Shown here in pieces: positions 1-13,266 of a stretch of DNA of 64,000 bases. Source of the DNA: Taudactylus pleione (Eukaryota > Chordata > Amphibia > Anura > Myobatrachidae). Position numbers and translations under genes: made by a program. The stretch covers positions 1 through 64,000 of the forward strand of contig JAUIMM010000737.1 in the NCBI GenBank assembly GCA_031769625.1. Direction: 5' to 3'. Each line of letters opens with the position of its first letter. The first letter of the stretch is position 1. The notes beneath the pieces were generated by a model that had not been told where the DNA came from, did not search any database, and saw only the letters and a program-made list of their open reading frames with translations.

Positions 1-3000
1 AGATACAGCCCATCCCATTACCTGCACAGGGGAGATACAGCCCATCCCATTACCTGCACAGGGGCGAGACAGCCCATCCCATTACCTGCACAGGGGAGAT
101 ACAGCCCATCCCATTACCTGCACAGGGGAGATACAGCCCATCCCATTACCTGCACAGGGGAGATACAGCCCATCCCATTACCTGCACAGGGGAGATACAG
201 CCCATCCCATTACCTGCACAGGGAGATACAGCCCATCCCATTACCTGCACAGGGGAGATACAGCCCATCCCATTACCTGCACAGGGGAGATACAGCCCAT
301 CCCATTACCTGCACAGGGGAGATACAGCCCATCCCATTACCTGCACAGGGGAGATACAGCCCATCCCATTACCTGCACAGGGGAGATACAGCCCATCCCA
401 TTACCTGCACAGGGGAGATACAGCCCATCCCATTACCTGCACAGGGGAGATACAGCCCATCCCATTACCTGCACAGGGGAGATACAGCCCATCCCATTAC
501 CTGCACAGGGGAGATACAGCCCATCCCATTACCTGCACAGGGGAGATACAGCCCATCCCATTACCTGCACAGGGGAGATACAGCCCATCCCATTACCTGC
601 ACAGGGGAGATACAGCCCATCCCATTACCTGCACAGGGGAGATACAGCCCATCCCATTACCTGCACAGGGGAGATACAGCCCATCCCATTACCTGCACAG
701 GGGAGATACAGCCCATCCCATTACCTGCACAGGGGAGATACAGCCCATCCCATTACCTGCACAGGGGAGATACAGCCCATCCCATTACCTGCACAGGGAG
801 ATACAGCCCATCCCATTACCTGCACAGGGGAGAGACAGCCCATCCCATTACCTGCACAGGGGAGAGACAGCCCATCCCATTACCTGCACAGGGGAGAGAC
901 AGCCCATCCCATTACCTGCACAGGGAGAGACAGCCCATCCCATTACCTGCACAGGGGAGAGACAGCCCATCCCATTACCTGCACAGGGGAGAGACAGCCC
1001 ATCCCATTACCTGCACAGGGGAGATACAGCCCATCCCATTACCTGCACAGGGGCGAGACAGCCCATCCCATTACCTGCACAGGGGCGAGACAGCCCATCC
1101 CATTACCTGCACAGGGAGATACAGCCCATCCCATTACCTGCACAGGGGCGAGACAGCCCATCCCATTACCTGCACAGGGGAGACAGCCCATCCCATTACC
1201 TGCACAGGGGAGATACAGCCCATCCCATTACCTGCACAGGGGAGATACAGCCCATCCCATTACCTGCACAGGGGAGATACAGCCCATCCCATTACCTGCA
1301 CAGGGGAGATACAGCCCATCCCATTACCTGCACAGGGGAGATACAGCCCATCCCATTACCTGCACAGGGGAGATACAGCCCATCCCATTACCTGCACAGG
1401 GGAGATACAGCCCATCCCATTACCTGCACAGGGGAGATACAGCCCATCCCATTACCTGCACAGGGTGAGACAGCCCATCCCATTACCTGCACAGGGGAGA
1501 TACAGCCCATCCCATTACCTGCACAGGGGAGATACAGCCCATCCCATTACCTGCACAGGGGAGATACAGCCCATCCCATTACCTGCACAGGGGCGAGACA
1601 GCCCATCCCATTACCTGCACAGGGGCGAGACAGCCCATCCCATTACCTGCACAGGGGAGATACAGCCCATCCCATTACCTGCACAGGGGCGAGACAGCCC
1701 ATCCCATTACCTGCACAGGGGCGAGACAGCCCATCCCATTACCTGCACAGGGGCGAGACAGCCCATCCCATTACCTGCACAGGGGCGAGACAGCCCATCC
1801 CATTACCTGCACAGGGGCGAGACAGCCCATCCCATTACCTGCACAGGGGCGAGACAGCCCATCCCATTACCTGCACAGGGGCGAGACAGCCCATCCCATT
1901 ACCTGCACAGGGGCGAGACAGCCCATCCCATTACCTGCACAGGGGCGAGACAGCCCATCCCATTACCTGCACAGGGGCGAGACAGCCCATCCCATTACCT
2001 GCACAGGGGCGAGACAGCCCATCCCATTACCTGCACAGGGGCGAGACAGCCCATCCCATTACCTGCACAGGGGCGAGACAGCCCATCCCATTACCTGCAC
2101 AGGGGCGAGACAGCCCATCCCATTACCTGCACAGGGGCGAGACAGCCCATCCCATTACCTGCACAGGGGCGAGACAGCCCATCCCATTACCTGCACAGGG
2201 GCGAGACAGCCCATCCCATTACCTGCACAGGGCGAGACAGCCCATCCCATTACCTGCACAGGGGCGAGACAGCCCATCCCATTACCTGCACAGGGGCGAG
2301 ACAGCCCATCCCATTACCTGCACAGGGGAGATACAGCCCATCCCATTACCTGCACAGGGGCGAGACAGCCCATCCCATTACCTGCACAGGGGCGAGACAG
2401 CCCATCCCATTACCTGCACAGGGGAGATACAGCCCATCCCATTACCTGCACAGGGGAGATACAGCCCATCCCATTACCTGCACAGGGGCGAGACAGCCCA
2501 TCCCATTGCCTGCACAGGGGAGATACAGCCCATCCCATTGCCTGCACAGGGGAGATACAGCCCATCCCATTACCTGCACAGGGGAGATACAGCCCATCCC
2601 ATTACCTGCACAGGGGAGATACAGCCCATCCCATTACCTGCACAGGGGAGATACAGCCCATCCCATTACCTGCACAGGGGAGATACAGCCCATCCCATTG
2701 CCTGCACAGGGGCGAGACAGCCCATCCCATTGCCTGCACAGGGGCGAGACAGCCCATCCCATTGCCTGCACAGGGGAGATACAGCCCATCCCATTACCTG
2801 CACAGGGGAGAGACAGCCCATCCCATTACCTGCACAGGGGAGATACAGCCCATCCCATTACCTGCACAGGGGAGATACAGCCCATCCCATTACCTGCACA
2901 GGGGAGATACAGCCCATCCCATTACCTGCACAGGGGAGATACAGCCCATCCCATTACCTGCACAGGGGAGATACAGCCCATCCCATTACCTGCACAGGGG

Positions 3001-6000
3001 AGATACAGCCCATCCCATTACCTGCACAGGGGCGAGACAGCCCATCCCATTACCTGCACAGGGGCGAGACAGCCCATCCCATTACCTGCACAGGGGAGAT
3101 ACAGCCCATCCCATTACCTGCACAGGGGAGATACAGCCCATCCCATTACCTGCACAGGGGAGATACAGCCCATCCCATTACCTGCACAGGGGCGAGACAG
3201 CCCATCCCATTACCTGCACAGGGGCGAGACAGCCCATCCCATTACCTGCACAGGGGAGATACAGCCCATCCCATTACCTGCACAGGGGCGAGACAGCCCA
3301 TCCCATTACCTGCACAGGGGAGATACAGCCCATCCCATTACCTGCACAGGGGCGAGACAGCCCATCCCATTACCTGCACAGGGGCGAGACAGCCCATCCC
3401 ATTACCTGCACAGGGGCGAGACAGCCCATCCCATTACCTGCACAGGGGCGAGACAGCCCATCCCATTACCTGCACAGGGGCGAGACAGCCCATCCCATTA
3501 CCTGCACAGGGGCGAGACAGCCCATCCCATTACCTGTACAGGGGCGAGACAGCCCATCCCATTACCTGCACAGGGGAGAGACAGCCCATCCCATTACCTG
3601 CACAGGGGCGAGACAGCCCATCCCATTACCTGCACAGGGGAGATACAGCCCATCCCATTACCTGCACAGGGGAGATACAGCCCATCCCATTACCTGCACA
3701 GGGGAGATACAGCCCATCCCATTACCTGCACAGGGGAGATACAGCCCATCCCATTACCTGCACAGGGGAGATACAGCCCATCCCATTACCTGCACAGGGG
3801 CGAGACAGCCCATCCCATTACCTGCACAGGGGCGAGACAGCCCATCCCATTACCTGCACAGGGGCGAGACAGCCCATCCCATTACCTGCACAGGGGAGAT
3901 ACAGCCCATCCCATTACCTGCACAGGGGAGATACAGCCCATCCCATTACCTGCACAGGGGCGAGACAGCCCATCCCATTACCTGCACAGGGGAGATACAG
4001 CCCATCCCATTACCTGCACAGGGGCGAGACAGCCCATCCCATTACCTGCACAGGGGCGAGACAGCCCATCCCATTACCTGCACAGGGGCGAGACAGCCCA
4101 TCCCATTACCTGCACAGGGGCGAGACAGCCCATCCCATTACCTGCACAGGGGCGAGACAGCCCATCCCATTACCTGCACAGGGGCGAGACAGCCCATCCC
4201 ATTACCTGCACAGGGGCGAGACAGCCCATCCCATTACCTGCACAGGGGCGAGACAGCCCATCCCATTACCTGCACAGGGGCGAGACAGCCCATCCCATTA
4301 CCTGCACAGGGGCGAGACAGCCCATCCCATTACCTGCACAGGGGCGAGACAGCCCATCCCATTACCTGCACAGGGGCGAGACAGCCCATCCCATTACCTG
4401 CACAGGGGCGAGACAGCCCATCCCATTACCTGCACAGGGGCGAGACAGCCCATCCCATTACCTGCACAGGGGCGAGACAGCCCATCCCATTACCTGCACA
4501 GGGGCGAGACAGCCCATCCCATTACCTGCACAGGGGCGAGACAGCCCATCCCATTACCTGCACAGGGGAGATACAGCCCATCCCATTACCTGCACAGGGG
4601 AGATACAGCCCATCCCATTACCTGCACAGGGGAGATACAGCCCATCCCATTACCTGCACAGGGGAGATACAGCCCATCCCATTACCTGCACAGGGGAGAT
4701 ACAGCCCATCCCATTACCTGCACAGGGGAGATACAGCCCATCCCATTACCTGCACAGGGGCGAGACAGCCCATCCCATTACCTGCACAAGGGAGAGACAG
4801 CCCATCCCATTACCTGCACAGGGGAGATACAGCCCATCCCATTACCTGCACAGGGGAGATACAGCCCATCCCATTACCTGCACAGGGGAGATACAGCCCA
4901 TCCCATTACCTGCACAGGGGAGATACAGCCCATCCCATTACCTGCACAGGGGAGATACAGCCCATCCCATTACCTGCACAGGGGAGATACAGCCCATCCC
5001 ATTACCTGCACAGGGGAGATACAGCCCATCCCATTACCTGCATAGGGGAGAGACAGCCCATCCCATTACCTGCACAGGGGAGAGACAGCCCATCCCATTA
5101 CCTGCACAGGGGAGATACAGCCCATCCCATTACCTGCACAGGGGAGATACAGCCCATCCCATTACCTGCACAGGGGCGAGACAGCCCATCCCATTACCTG
5201 CACAGGGGCGAGACAGCCCATCCCATTACCTGCACAGGGGAGATACAGCCCATCCCATTACCTGCACAGGGGAGATACAGCCCATCCCATTACCTGCACA
5301 GGGGAGATACAGCCCATCCCATTACCTGCACAGGGGAGATACAGCCCATCCCATTACCTGCACAGGGGAGAGACAGCCCATCCCATTACCTGCACAGGGG
5401 AGAGACAGCCCATCCCATTGCCTGCACAGGGGCGAGACAGCCCATCCCATTGCCTGCACAGGGGAGATACAGCCCATCCCATTACCTGCACAGGGGAGAT
5501 ACAGCCCATCCCATTACCTGCACAGGGGAGATACAGCCCATCCCATTACCTGCACAGGGGTGAGACAGCCCATCCCATTACCTGCACAGGGGAGATACAG
5601 CCCATCCCATTACCTGCACAGGGGAGATACAGCCCATCCCATTACCTGCACAGGGGAGATACAGCCCATCCCATTACCTGCACAGGGGCGAGACAGCCCA
5701 TCCCATTACCTGCACAGGGGAGATACAGCCCATCCCATTACCTGCACAGGGGAGATACAGCCCATCCCATTACCTGCACAGGGGCGAGACAGCCCATCCC
5801 ATTACCTGCACAGGGGCGAGACAGCCCATCCCATTACCTGCACAGGGGCGAGACAGCCCATCCCATAACCTGCACAAGGGAAGATACAGCCCATCCCATT
5901 ACCTGCACAGGGGAGATACAGCCCATCCCATTACCTGCACAGGGCGAGACAGCCCATCCCATTACCTGCACAGGGGAGATACAGCCCATCCCATTACCTG

Positions 6001-9000
6001 CACAGGGGCGAGACAGCCCATCCCATTACCTGCACAGGGGAGATACAGCCCATCCCATTACCTGCACAGGGGAGATACAGCCCATCCCATTACCTGCACA
6101 GGGGCGATACAGCCCATCCCATTGCCTGCACAGGGGAGATACAGCCCATCCCATTACCTGCACAGGGGAGATACAGCCCATCCCATTACCTGCACAGGGG
6201 AGATACAGCCCATCCCATTACCTGCACAGGGGAGATACAGCCCATCCCATTACCTGCACAGGGGCGAGACAGCCCATCCCATTACCTGCACAGGGGAGAT
6301 ACAGCCCATCCCATTACCTGCACAGGGGAGATACAGCCCATCCCATTACCTGCACAGGGGAGATACAGCCCATCCCATTACCTGCACAGGGGCGAGACAG
6401 CCCATCCCATTACCTGCACAGGGGAGATACAGCCCATCCCATTACCTGCACAGGGGAGATACAGCCCATCCCATTGCCTGCACAGGGGCGATACAGCCCA
6501 TCCCATTGCCTGCACAGGGGCGAGACAGCCCATCCCATTACCTGCACAGGGGAGATACAGCCCATCCCATTACCTGCACAGGGGAGATACAGCCCATCCC
6601 ATTACCTGCACAGGGGCGAGACAGCCCATCCCATTACCTGCACAGGGGAGATACAGCCCATCCCATTACCTGCACAGGGGAGATACAGCCCATCCCATTA
6701 CCTGCACAGGGGAGATACAGCCCATCCCATTACCTGCACAGGGGAGATACAGCCCATCCCATTACCTGCACAGGGGCGAGACAGCCCATCCCATTACCTG
6801 CACAGGGGAGATACAGCCCATCCCATTACCTGCACAGGGGAGATACAGCCCATCCATTACCTGCACAGGGGCGAGACAGCCCATCCCATTACCTGCACAG
6901 GGGCGAGACAGCCCATCCCATTACCTGCACAGGGGCGAGACAGCCCATCCCATTACCTGCACAGGGGCGAGACAGCCCATCCCATTACCTGCACAGGGGC
7001 GAGACAGCCCATCCCATTACCTGCACAGGGGCGAGACAGCCCATCCCATTACCTGCACAGGGGAGAGACAGCCCATCCCATTACCTGTACAGGGGAGATA
7101 CAGCCCATCCCATTACCTGCACAGGGGCGAGACAGCCCATCCCATTACCTGCACAGGGGCGAGACAGCCCATCCCATTACCTGCACAGGGGCGAGACAGC
7201 CCATCCCATTACCTGCACAGGGGCGAGACAGCCCATCCCATTACCTGCACAGGGGCGAGACAGCCCATCCCATTACCTGCACAGGGGCGAGACAGCCCAT
7301 CCCATTACCTGCACAGGGGCGAGACAGCCCATCCCATTACCTGCACAGGGGCGAGACAGCCCATCCCATTACCTGCACAGGGGCGAGACAGCCCATCCCA
7401 TTACCTGCACAGGGGCGAGACAGCCCATCCCATTACCTGCACAGGGGCGAGACAGCCCATCCCATTACCTGCACAGGGGCGAGACAGCCCATCCCATTAC
7501 CTGCACAGGGGCGAGACAGCCCATCCCATTACCTGCACAGGGGCGAGACAGCCCATCCCATTACCTGCACAGGGGCGAGACAGCCCATCCCATTACCTGC
7601 ACAGGGGCGAGACAGCCCATCCCATTACCTGCACAGGGGCGAGACAGCCCATCCCATTACCTGCACAGGGGAGATACAGCCCATCCCATTACCTGCACAG
7701 GGGCGAGACAGCCCATCCCATTACCTGCACAGGGGCGAGACAGCCCATCCCATTACCTGCACAGGGGCGAGACAGCCCATCCCATTACCTGCACAGGGGC
7801 GAGACAGCCCATCCCATTACCTGCACAGGGGCGATACAGCCCATCCCATTACCTGCACAGGGGCGATACAGCCCATCCCATTACCTGCACAGGGGAGATA
7901 CAGCCCATCCCATTACCTGCACAGGGGAGATACAGCCCATCCCATTACCTGCACAAGGGAGATACAGCCCATCCCATTACCTGCACAGGGGCGATACAGC
8001 CCATCCCATTACCTGTACAGGGGAGATACAGCCCATCCCATTACCTGTACAGGGGAGATACAGCCCATCCCATTACCTGTACAGGGTAGATACAGCCCAT
8101 CCCATTACCTGCACAGGGGAGAGACAGCCCATCCCATTACCTGCACAGGGGAGAGACAGCCCATCCCATTTCCGTGAACAGGAGAGATACAGCCCATCCC
8201 ATTACCTGTACAGGGGCGATACAGCCCATCCCATTACCTGCACAGGGAAGATACAGCCCATCCCATTACCTGCACAGGGGAGATACAGCCCATCCCATTA
8301 CCTGCACAGGGGAGAGACAGCCCATCCCATTGCCTGCACAGGGGAGATACAGCCCATCCCATTGCCTGCACAGGGGAGATACAGCCCATCCCATTGCCTG
8401 CACAGGGGAGATACAGCCCATCCCATTACCTGCACAGGGGAGATACAGCCCATCCCATTACCTGCACAGGGGAGATACAGCCCATCCCATTACCTGCACA
8501 GGGGAGATACAGCCCATCCCATTACCTGTACAGGGGAGATACAGCCCATCCCATTACCTGCACAGGGGAGATACAGCCCATCCCATTACCTGCACAAGGG
8601 AGATACAGCCCATCCCATTACCTGCACAGGGGAGATACAGCCCATCCCATTACCTGCACAGGGGCGATACAGCCCATCCCATTACCTGCACAGGGGAGAT
8701 ACAGCCCATCCCATTACCTGCACAGGGGAGATACAGCCCATCCCATTACCTGCACAGGGGAGATACAGCCCATCCCATTACCTGCACAAGGGAGATACAG
8801 CCCATCCCATTACCTGCACAGGGGAGATACAGCCCATCCCATTACCTGCACAGGGGAGATACAGCCCATCCCATTACCTGCACAGGGGAGATACAGCCCA
8901 TCCCATTACCTGCACAGGGGAGATACAGCCCATCCCATTACCTGCACAAGGGAGATACAGCCCATCCCATTACCTGCACAGGGGAGATACAGCCCATCCC

Positions 9001-9549
9001 ATTACCTGCACAGGGGAGATACAGCCCATCCCATTACCTGCACAGGGGAGATACAGCCCATCCCATTACCTGCACAGGGGAGATACAGCCCATCCCATTA
9101 CCTGCACAGGGGAGATACAGCCCATCCCATTACCTGCACAGGGGAGATACAGCCCATCCCATTACCTGCACAGGGGAGATACAGCCCATCCCATTACCTG
9201 CACAGGGGAGATACAGCCCATCCCATTGCCTGCACAGGGGAGATACAGCCCATCCCATTACCTGCACAGGGGAGAGACAGCCCATCCCATTACCTGCACA
9301 GGGGAGAGACAGCCCATCCCATTGCCTGTACAGGGGAGATACAGCCCATCCCATTACCTGCACAGGGGAGAGACAGCCCATCCCATTGCCTGTACAGGGG
9401 AGATACAGCCCATCCCATTGCCTGTACAGGGGAGATACAGCCCATCCCATTACCTGTACAGGGGAGATACAGCCCATCCCATTACCTGTACAGGGGAGAT
9501 ACAGCCCATCCCATTACCTGTACAGGGGAGATACAGCCCATCCCATTAC
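1..9549 (+). repeat. R1 minisatellite, 32-bp unit, about 298 copies
   Basis: A 32-bp unit (core CAGCCCATCCCATTACCTGC followed by ACAGGGG) repeats head to tail from the first base of the window, so the array continues to the left. Units differ mainly at the junction: GAGATACAG (type A), GCGAGACAG (type B) and GAGAGACAG (type C), with a rare CTGTACAGG variant concentrated near 8.0-8.1 kb and 9.3-9.5 kb at the right edge. Occasional 31-bp or shorter units occur (for example near 220, 800, 1180, 2230, 5940 and 6850). Because 32 is not a multiple of three and the unit has no stop codon in forward frames, all three plus frames stay open for kilobases and produce predicted proteins of up to 1467 residues with a 32-residue period. 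I treat these as non-genes: no unique N- or C-terminal domain is present. The array ends at a sharp boundary with non-repetitive DNA near 9550. Confidence 0.97.
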
Positions 9550-9800
9550 CAAGCGCTGTCCAGGTCAGTGCGGTCCGCGGCACTACACACTTAAGTCAGA
9601 CACACCGCCCCCGGGCATTGACAGTAAGTGTACTATCCGGCGGCGATGTGTTTGTTTTAGCAGCCAATAAGAGTCAGAGCCAGCTCTGGGCTGGAGCCCA
9701 CTCATGAGCTCCGCCTTCCGGCTCCCGTAGTGCCGAGTGGGACGGGAGGAGCTGCAGGCGCAGGTGCTGGAATTCTGGTAAGTATAGTTTTCTGTGTTTT
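9550..9800. other. Unique GC-rich spacer between R1 and R2
   Basis: Non-tandem sequence of about 250 bp. On the plus strand it carries a CCAAT box (9663-9667), a GC-rich stretch and then a strong 5' splice-donor-like sequence, CTG|GTAAGTAT, at about 9775-9785, directly before R2. No open frame of interest is present. It could be a promoter with a first exon, or the left flank of an interspersed repeat in which R2 expanded. I favour the repeat explanation because the right flank of R2 (11956-12190) also looks like an interspersed repeat, but the sequence alone does not decide it. Confidence 0.35.
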
Positions 9801-11955
9801 ACGTATAAGGGCCACTACTACAGGGGGCAGTGCATAAGGGCCACTACTACAGGGGGCAGTGCATAAGGGCCACTACTACAGGGGGCAGTGCATAAGGGCC
9901 ACTACTACAGGGGGCAGTGCATAAGGGCCACTACTACAGGGGGCAGTGCATAAGGGCCACTACTACAGGGGGCAGTGCATAAGGGCCACTACTACAGGGG
10001 GCAGTGCATAAGGGCCACTACTACAGGGGGCAGTGCATAAGGGCCACTACTACAGGGGGCAGTGCATAAGGGCCACTACTACAGGGGGCAGTGCATAAGG
10101 GCCACTACTACAGGGGGCAGTGCATAAGGGCCACTACTACAGGGGGCAGTGCATAAGGGCCACTACTACAGGGGGCAGTGCATAAGGGCCACTACTACAG
10201 GGGGCAGTGCATAAGGGCCACTACTACAGGGGGCAGTGCATAAGGGCCACTACTACAGGGGGCAGTGCATAAGGGCCACTACTACAGGGGGCAGTGCATA
10301 AGGGCCACTACTACAGGGGGCAGTGCATAAGGGCCACTACTACAGGGGGCAGTGCATAAGGGCCACTACTACAGGGGGCAGTGCATAAGGGCCACTACTA
10401 CAGGGGGCAGTGCATAAGGGCCACTACTACAGGGGGCAGTGCATAAGGGCCACTACTACAGGGGGCAGTGCATAAGGGCCACTACTACAGGGGGCAGTGC
10501 ATAAGGGCCACTACTACAGGGGGCAGTGCATAAGGGCCACTACTACAGGGGGCAGTGCATAAGGGGCACTACTACAGGGGGCAGTGCATAAGGGGCACTA
10601 CTACAGGGGGCAGTGCATAAGGGGCACTACTACAGGGGGCAGTGCATAAGGGGCACTACTACAGGGGGCAGTGCATAAGGGGCACTACTACAGGGGGCAG
10701 TGCATAAGGGGCACTACTACAGGGGGCAGTGCATAAGGGGCACTACTACAGGGGGCAGTGCATAAGGGGCACTACTACAGGGGACACTGCATAAGGGGCA
10801 CTACTACAGGGGGCAGTGCATAAGGGGCACGATTACAGGGGGCAGTGCATAAGGGGCACTATTACAGGGGGCAGTGCATAAGGGGCCACTACTACAGGGG
10901 GCAGTGCATAAGGGGCCACTACTACAGGGGGCAGTGCATAAGGGGCCACTACTACAGGGGGCACTATTACAGGGGGCAGTGCATAAGGGGCACTATTACA
11001 GGGGGCAGTGCATAAGGGGCACTATTACAGGGGGCAGTGCATAAGGGGCACTATTACAGGGGGCAGTGCATAAGGGGCACTACTACAGGGGGCAGTGCAT
11101 AAGGGGCACTATTACAGGGGGCAGTGCATAAGGGGCACTATTACAGGGGGCAGTGCATAAGGGGCACTATTACAGGGGACAGTGCATAAGGGGCACTATT
11201 ACAGGGGACAGTGCATAAGGGGCACTATTACAGGGGACAGTGCATAAGGGGCACTATTACAGGGGACAGTGCATAAGGGCCACTATTACAGGGGACAGTG
11301 CATAAGGGCCACTATTACAGGGGACAGTGCATAAGGGCCACTACTACAGGGGACAGTGCATAAGGGGCACTACTACAGGGGACAGTGCATAAGGGCCACT
11401 ACTACAGGGGACAGTGCATAAGGGGCACTACTACAGGGGACAGTGCATAAGGGGCACTACTACAGGGGGCATTGCATAAGGGCCACTACTACAGGGGGCA
11501 GTGCATAAGGGGCACTACTACAGGGGGCAGTGCATAAGGGGCACTACTACAGGGGGCAGTGCATAAGGGCTACTACTACAGGGGACAGTGCATAAGGGCT
11601 ACTACTACAGGGGGCAGTGCATAAGGGGCACTATTACAGGGGGCAGTGCATAAGGGGCACTACTACAGGGGACAGTGCATAAGGGGCACTACTACAGGGG
11701 ACAGTGCATAAGGGGCACTACTACAGGGGACAGTGCATAAGGGGCACTACTACAGGGGACAGTGCATAAGGGGCACTACTACAGGGGACAGTGCATAAGG
11801 GGCACTACTACAGGGGACAGTGCATAAGGGGCACTACTACAGGGGACAGTGCATAAGGGGCACTACTACAGGGGGCAGTGCATAAGGGCCACTACTACAG
11901 GGGGCATTGCATAAGGGGCACTACTACAGGGGGCATTGCATAAGGGGCACTACTA
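9801..11955 (+). repeat. R2 minisatellite, 29-bp unit, about 74 copies
   Basis: The unit reads AGGGCCACTACTACAGGGGG followed by CAGTGCATA (29 bp). The left third (9801-10560) is almost perfectly uniform with GGGCCACTAC. From 10561 the units change to GGGGCACTAC, then to CTATTACAGG and GGACAGTGC variants, with 30-bp forms near 10880-10950 and one fused short unit near 10955. The right third is a mixture. The uniform left block suggests recent amplification there. Each unit contains a G5 run on the plus strand. No convincing open reading frame runs through it, since TAA recurs in the unit. Confidence 0.96.
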
Positions 11956-13258
11956 GTAGGGGTATTAAAGTGCATATGGAATGGAAAGGAATGTTCCCAG
12001 TGACGAGAAACGGTGGTGTGTCATGTTGACACTACCCCATTTCTCAGTGGCCATGCCCCTTGTGGCCACGCCCACTTTTTGGCACGCACACAGTTGTGGC
12101 GCCATTTTTCATCTTGCCCTTGGTGCCAAAGACCCTAGTTACACCACTGCCCCCACCAGTATATCCCGGCTGACTGGGACCTTGTGAGCGGATAGAATTG
12201 GGGAATATGTCAAATCTTTCTTTCAGCGGCGAATCGATTAGTTTCCCACCATCGATGTCACAGTCACCGGTCTGTAGTTACCAACAACTTCTCTCCTTCC
12301 ACGTTGACCAGTGATTGGCTGATTAATTGCTACATAACCAAGGCCCCTTTCTGCCTCCTCCTACCATAACTGCTGCACAGAAATACCGACATGTCTGCTA
12401 CACCCGGGGTACGTAACCTGTGGCTCTCCAGCTGCTGAGGAACTACACATCCCAGCATGCCTTAAAAGCAAAACTATCCCCATTTTCATTCCTCCTCTCA
12501 CATTTACCTTGGGGCTTTGTCCCCATTAATTACTGGCAGCTCCATCTGATATCTCTCCGTGTGATATCTCTGACCCCCCTTCGGTGTAACCAGTTAGATC
12601 ACGTTGTCTTCATTCCTCTGAGTGATTCTATCCTGAAGCCTTTTTGTGCATGATTCGTCCTCCTCCGCTGAGAACGGGACTGGCCTTTGTTCCCCTGTCA
12701 CTCTCTCGGCGGCCTCATATCAGCTTTCTGTGCTCACTAAACATGAATTACATCTAACGCTTCCGTCTATGCGATCTCTTGTGCTTAGTCCATATGCAAT
12801 GGAGACTCTCAGTAACTGGAAACGTTACTATGTGAAGTGTAAACACCCATAAAATATAGCGTAACGCTGCGTTACGTAGTAATTACAGCGCGGACGGCCT
12901 TCGTGTCTATTTCAGGCTGAGGAGCCAGCGCTGAGGGGTAAAGAGCAGCGTCAGCGATCAGGAGTCAGTTCAAGGTCAAGATTATGCTAGACGACTTCTT
13001 CTGTTTATTACACACGCCCCAATGGCTTTTATGGCTCCCCGTTCTCTGCGCCAGATAGGATACAGCAGGTCGTGTTTATACCATTGCTTTATACCAGACC
13101 CCTGACCTCATCCTGGAGCCTGATCTAACTGCCGGAAACATATCTATTCCTTTACCAAGACCTGGGCGTATAACTGCCTCCACTATAAGGGTCATCACTT
13201 CCCATTACATTATTGTTATGTATTATGGAAGCCAAAAGATGCAGCCACATCCAGCAGT
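11956..13258. other. Non-coding interval with old interspersed repeats
   Basis: No gene is supported. The first 230 bp, immediately right of R2, has repeated GTGGCCACGCCC-type motifs and ends in a GTTACACCACTG-like stretch, which suggests the right flank of an interspersed repeat. A separate repeat copy with a ZNF143-like motif lies at about 12415-12470. The remaining sequence is AT/GC mixed and shows only short open frames (77 codons or fewer), which I regard as chance. Confidence 0.5.
12415..12470 (+). repeat. Interspersed repeat copy with ZNF143/STAF-like motif
   Basis: The stretch contains GGCTCTCCAGCTGCTGAGGA followed by AACTACACATCCCAGCATGC and CTT. The second part (12441-12463) is a close match to the known ZNF143/STAF binding consensus of the form ACTACAnnTCCCAGCATGC. 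A diverged copy of the same repeat lies at 13675-13722. Binding is inference; the repeat identity between the two copies is seen directly. Confidence 0.6.
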
Positions 13259-13266
13259 GTCCCAAA

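Noticed and set aside
1..9549. CRISPR array
   Set aside because: Units are contiguous 32-bp copies with no variable spacers; the organism also appears to be a vertebrate.
1465..9707. Very long plus-strand open frames (up to 1467 codons) encoding a 32-residue repeat protein
   Set aside because: All three forward frames are open because the 32-bp unit has no stop; the same peptide appears in each frame and no unique domain or start context exists.
9775..9785. Strong splice donor GTAAGTAT as proof of a host gene
   Set aside because: No coding frame precedes it and a 29-bp tandem array follows at once; it could belong to an interspersed repeat. Kept only as a note on the spacer.
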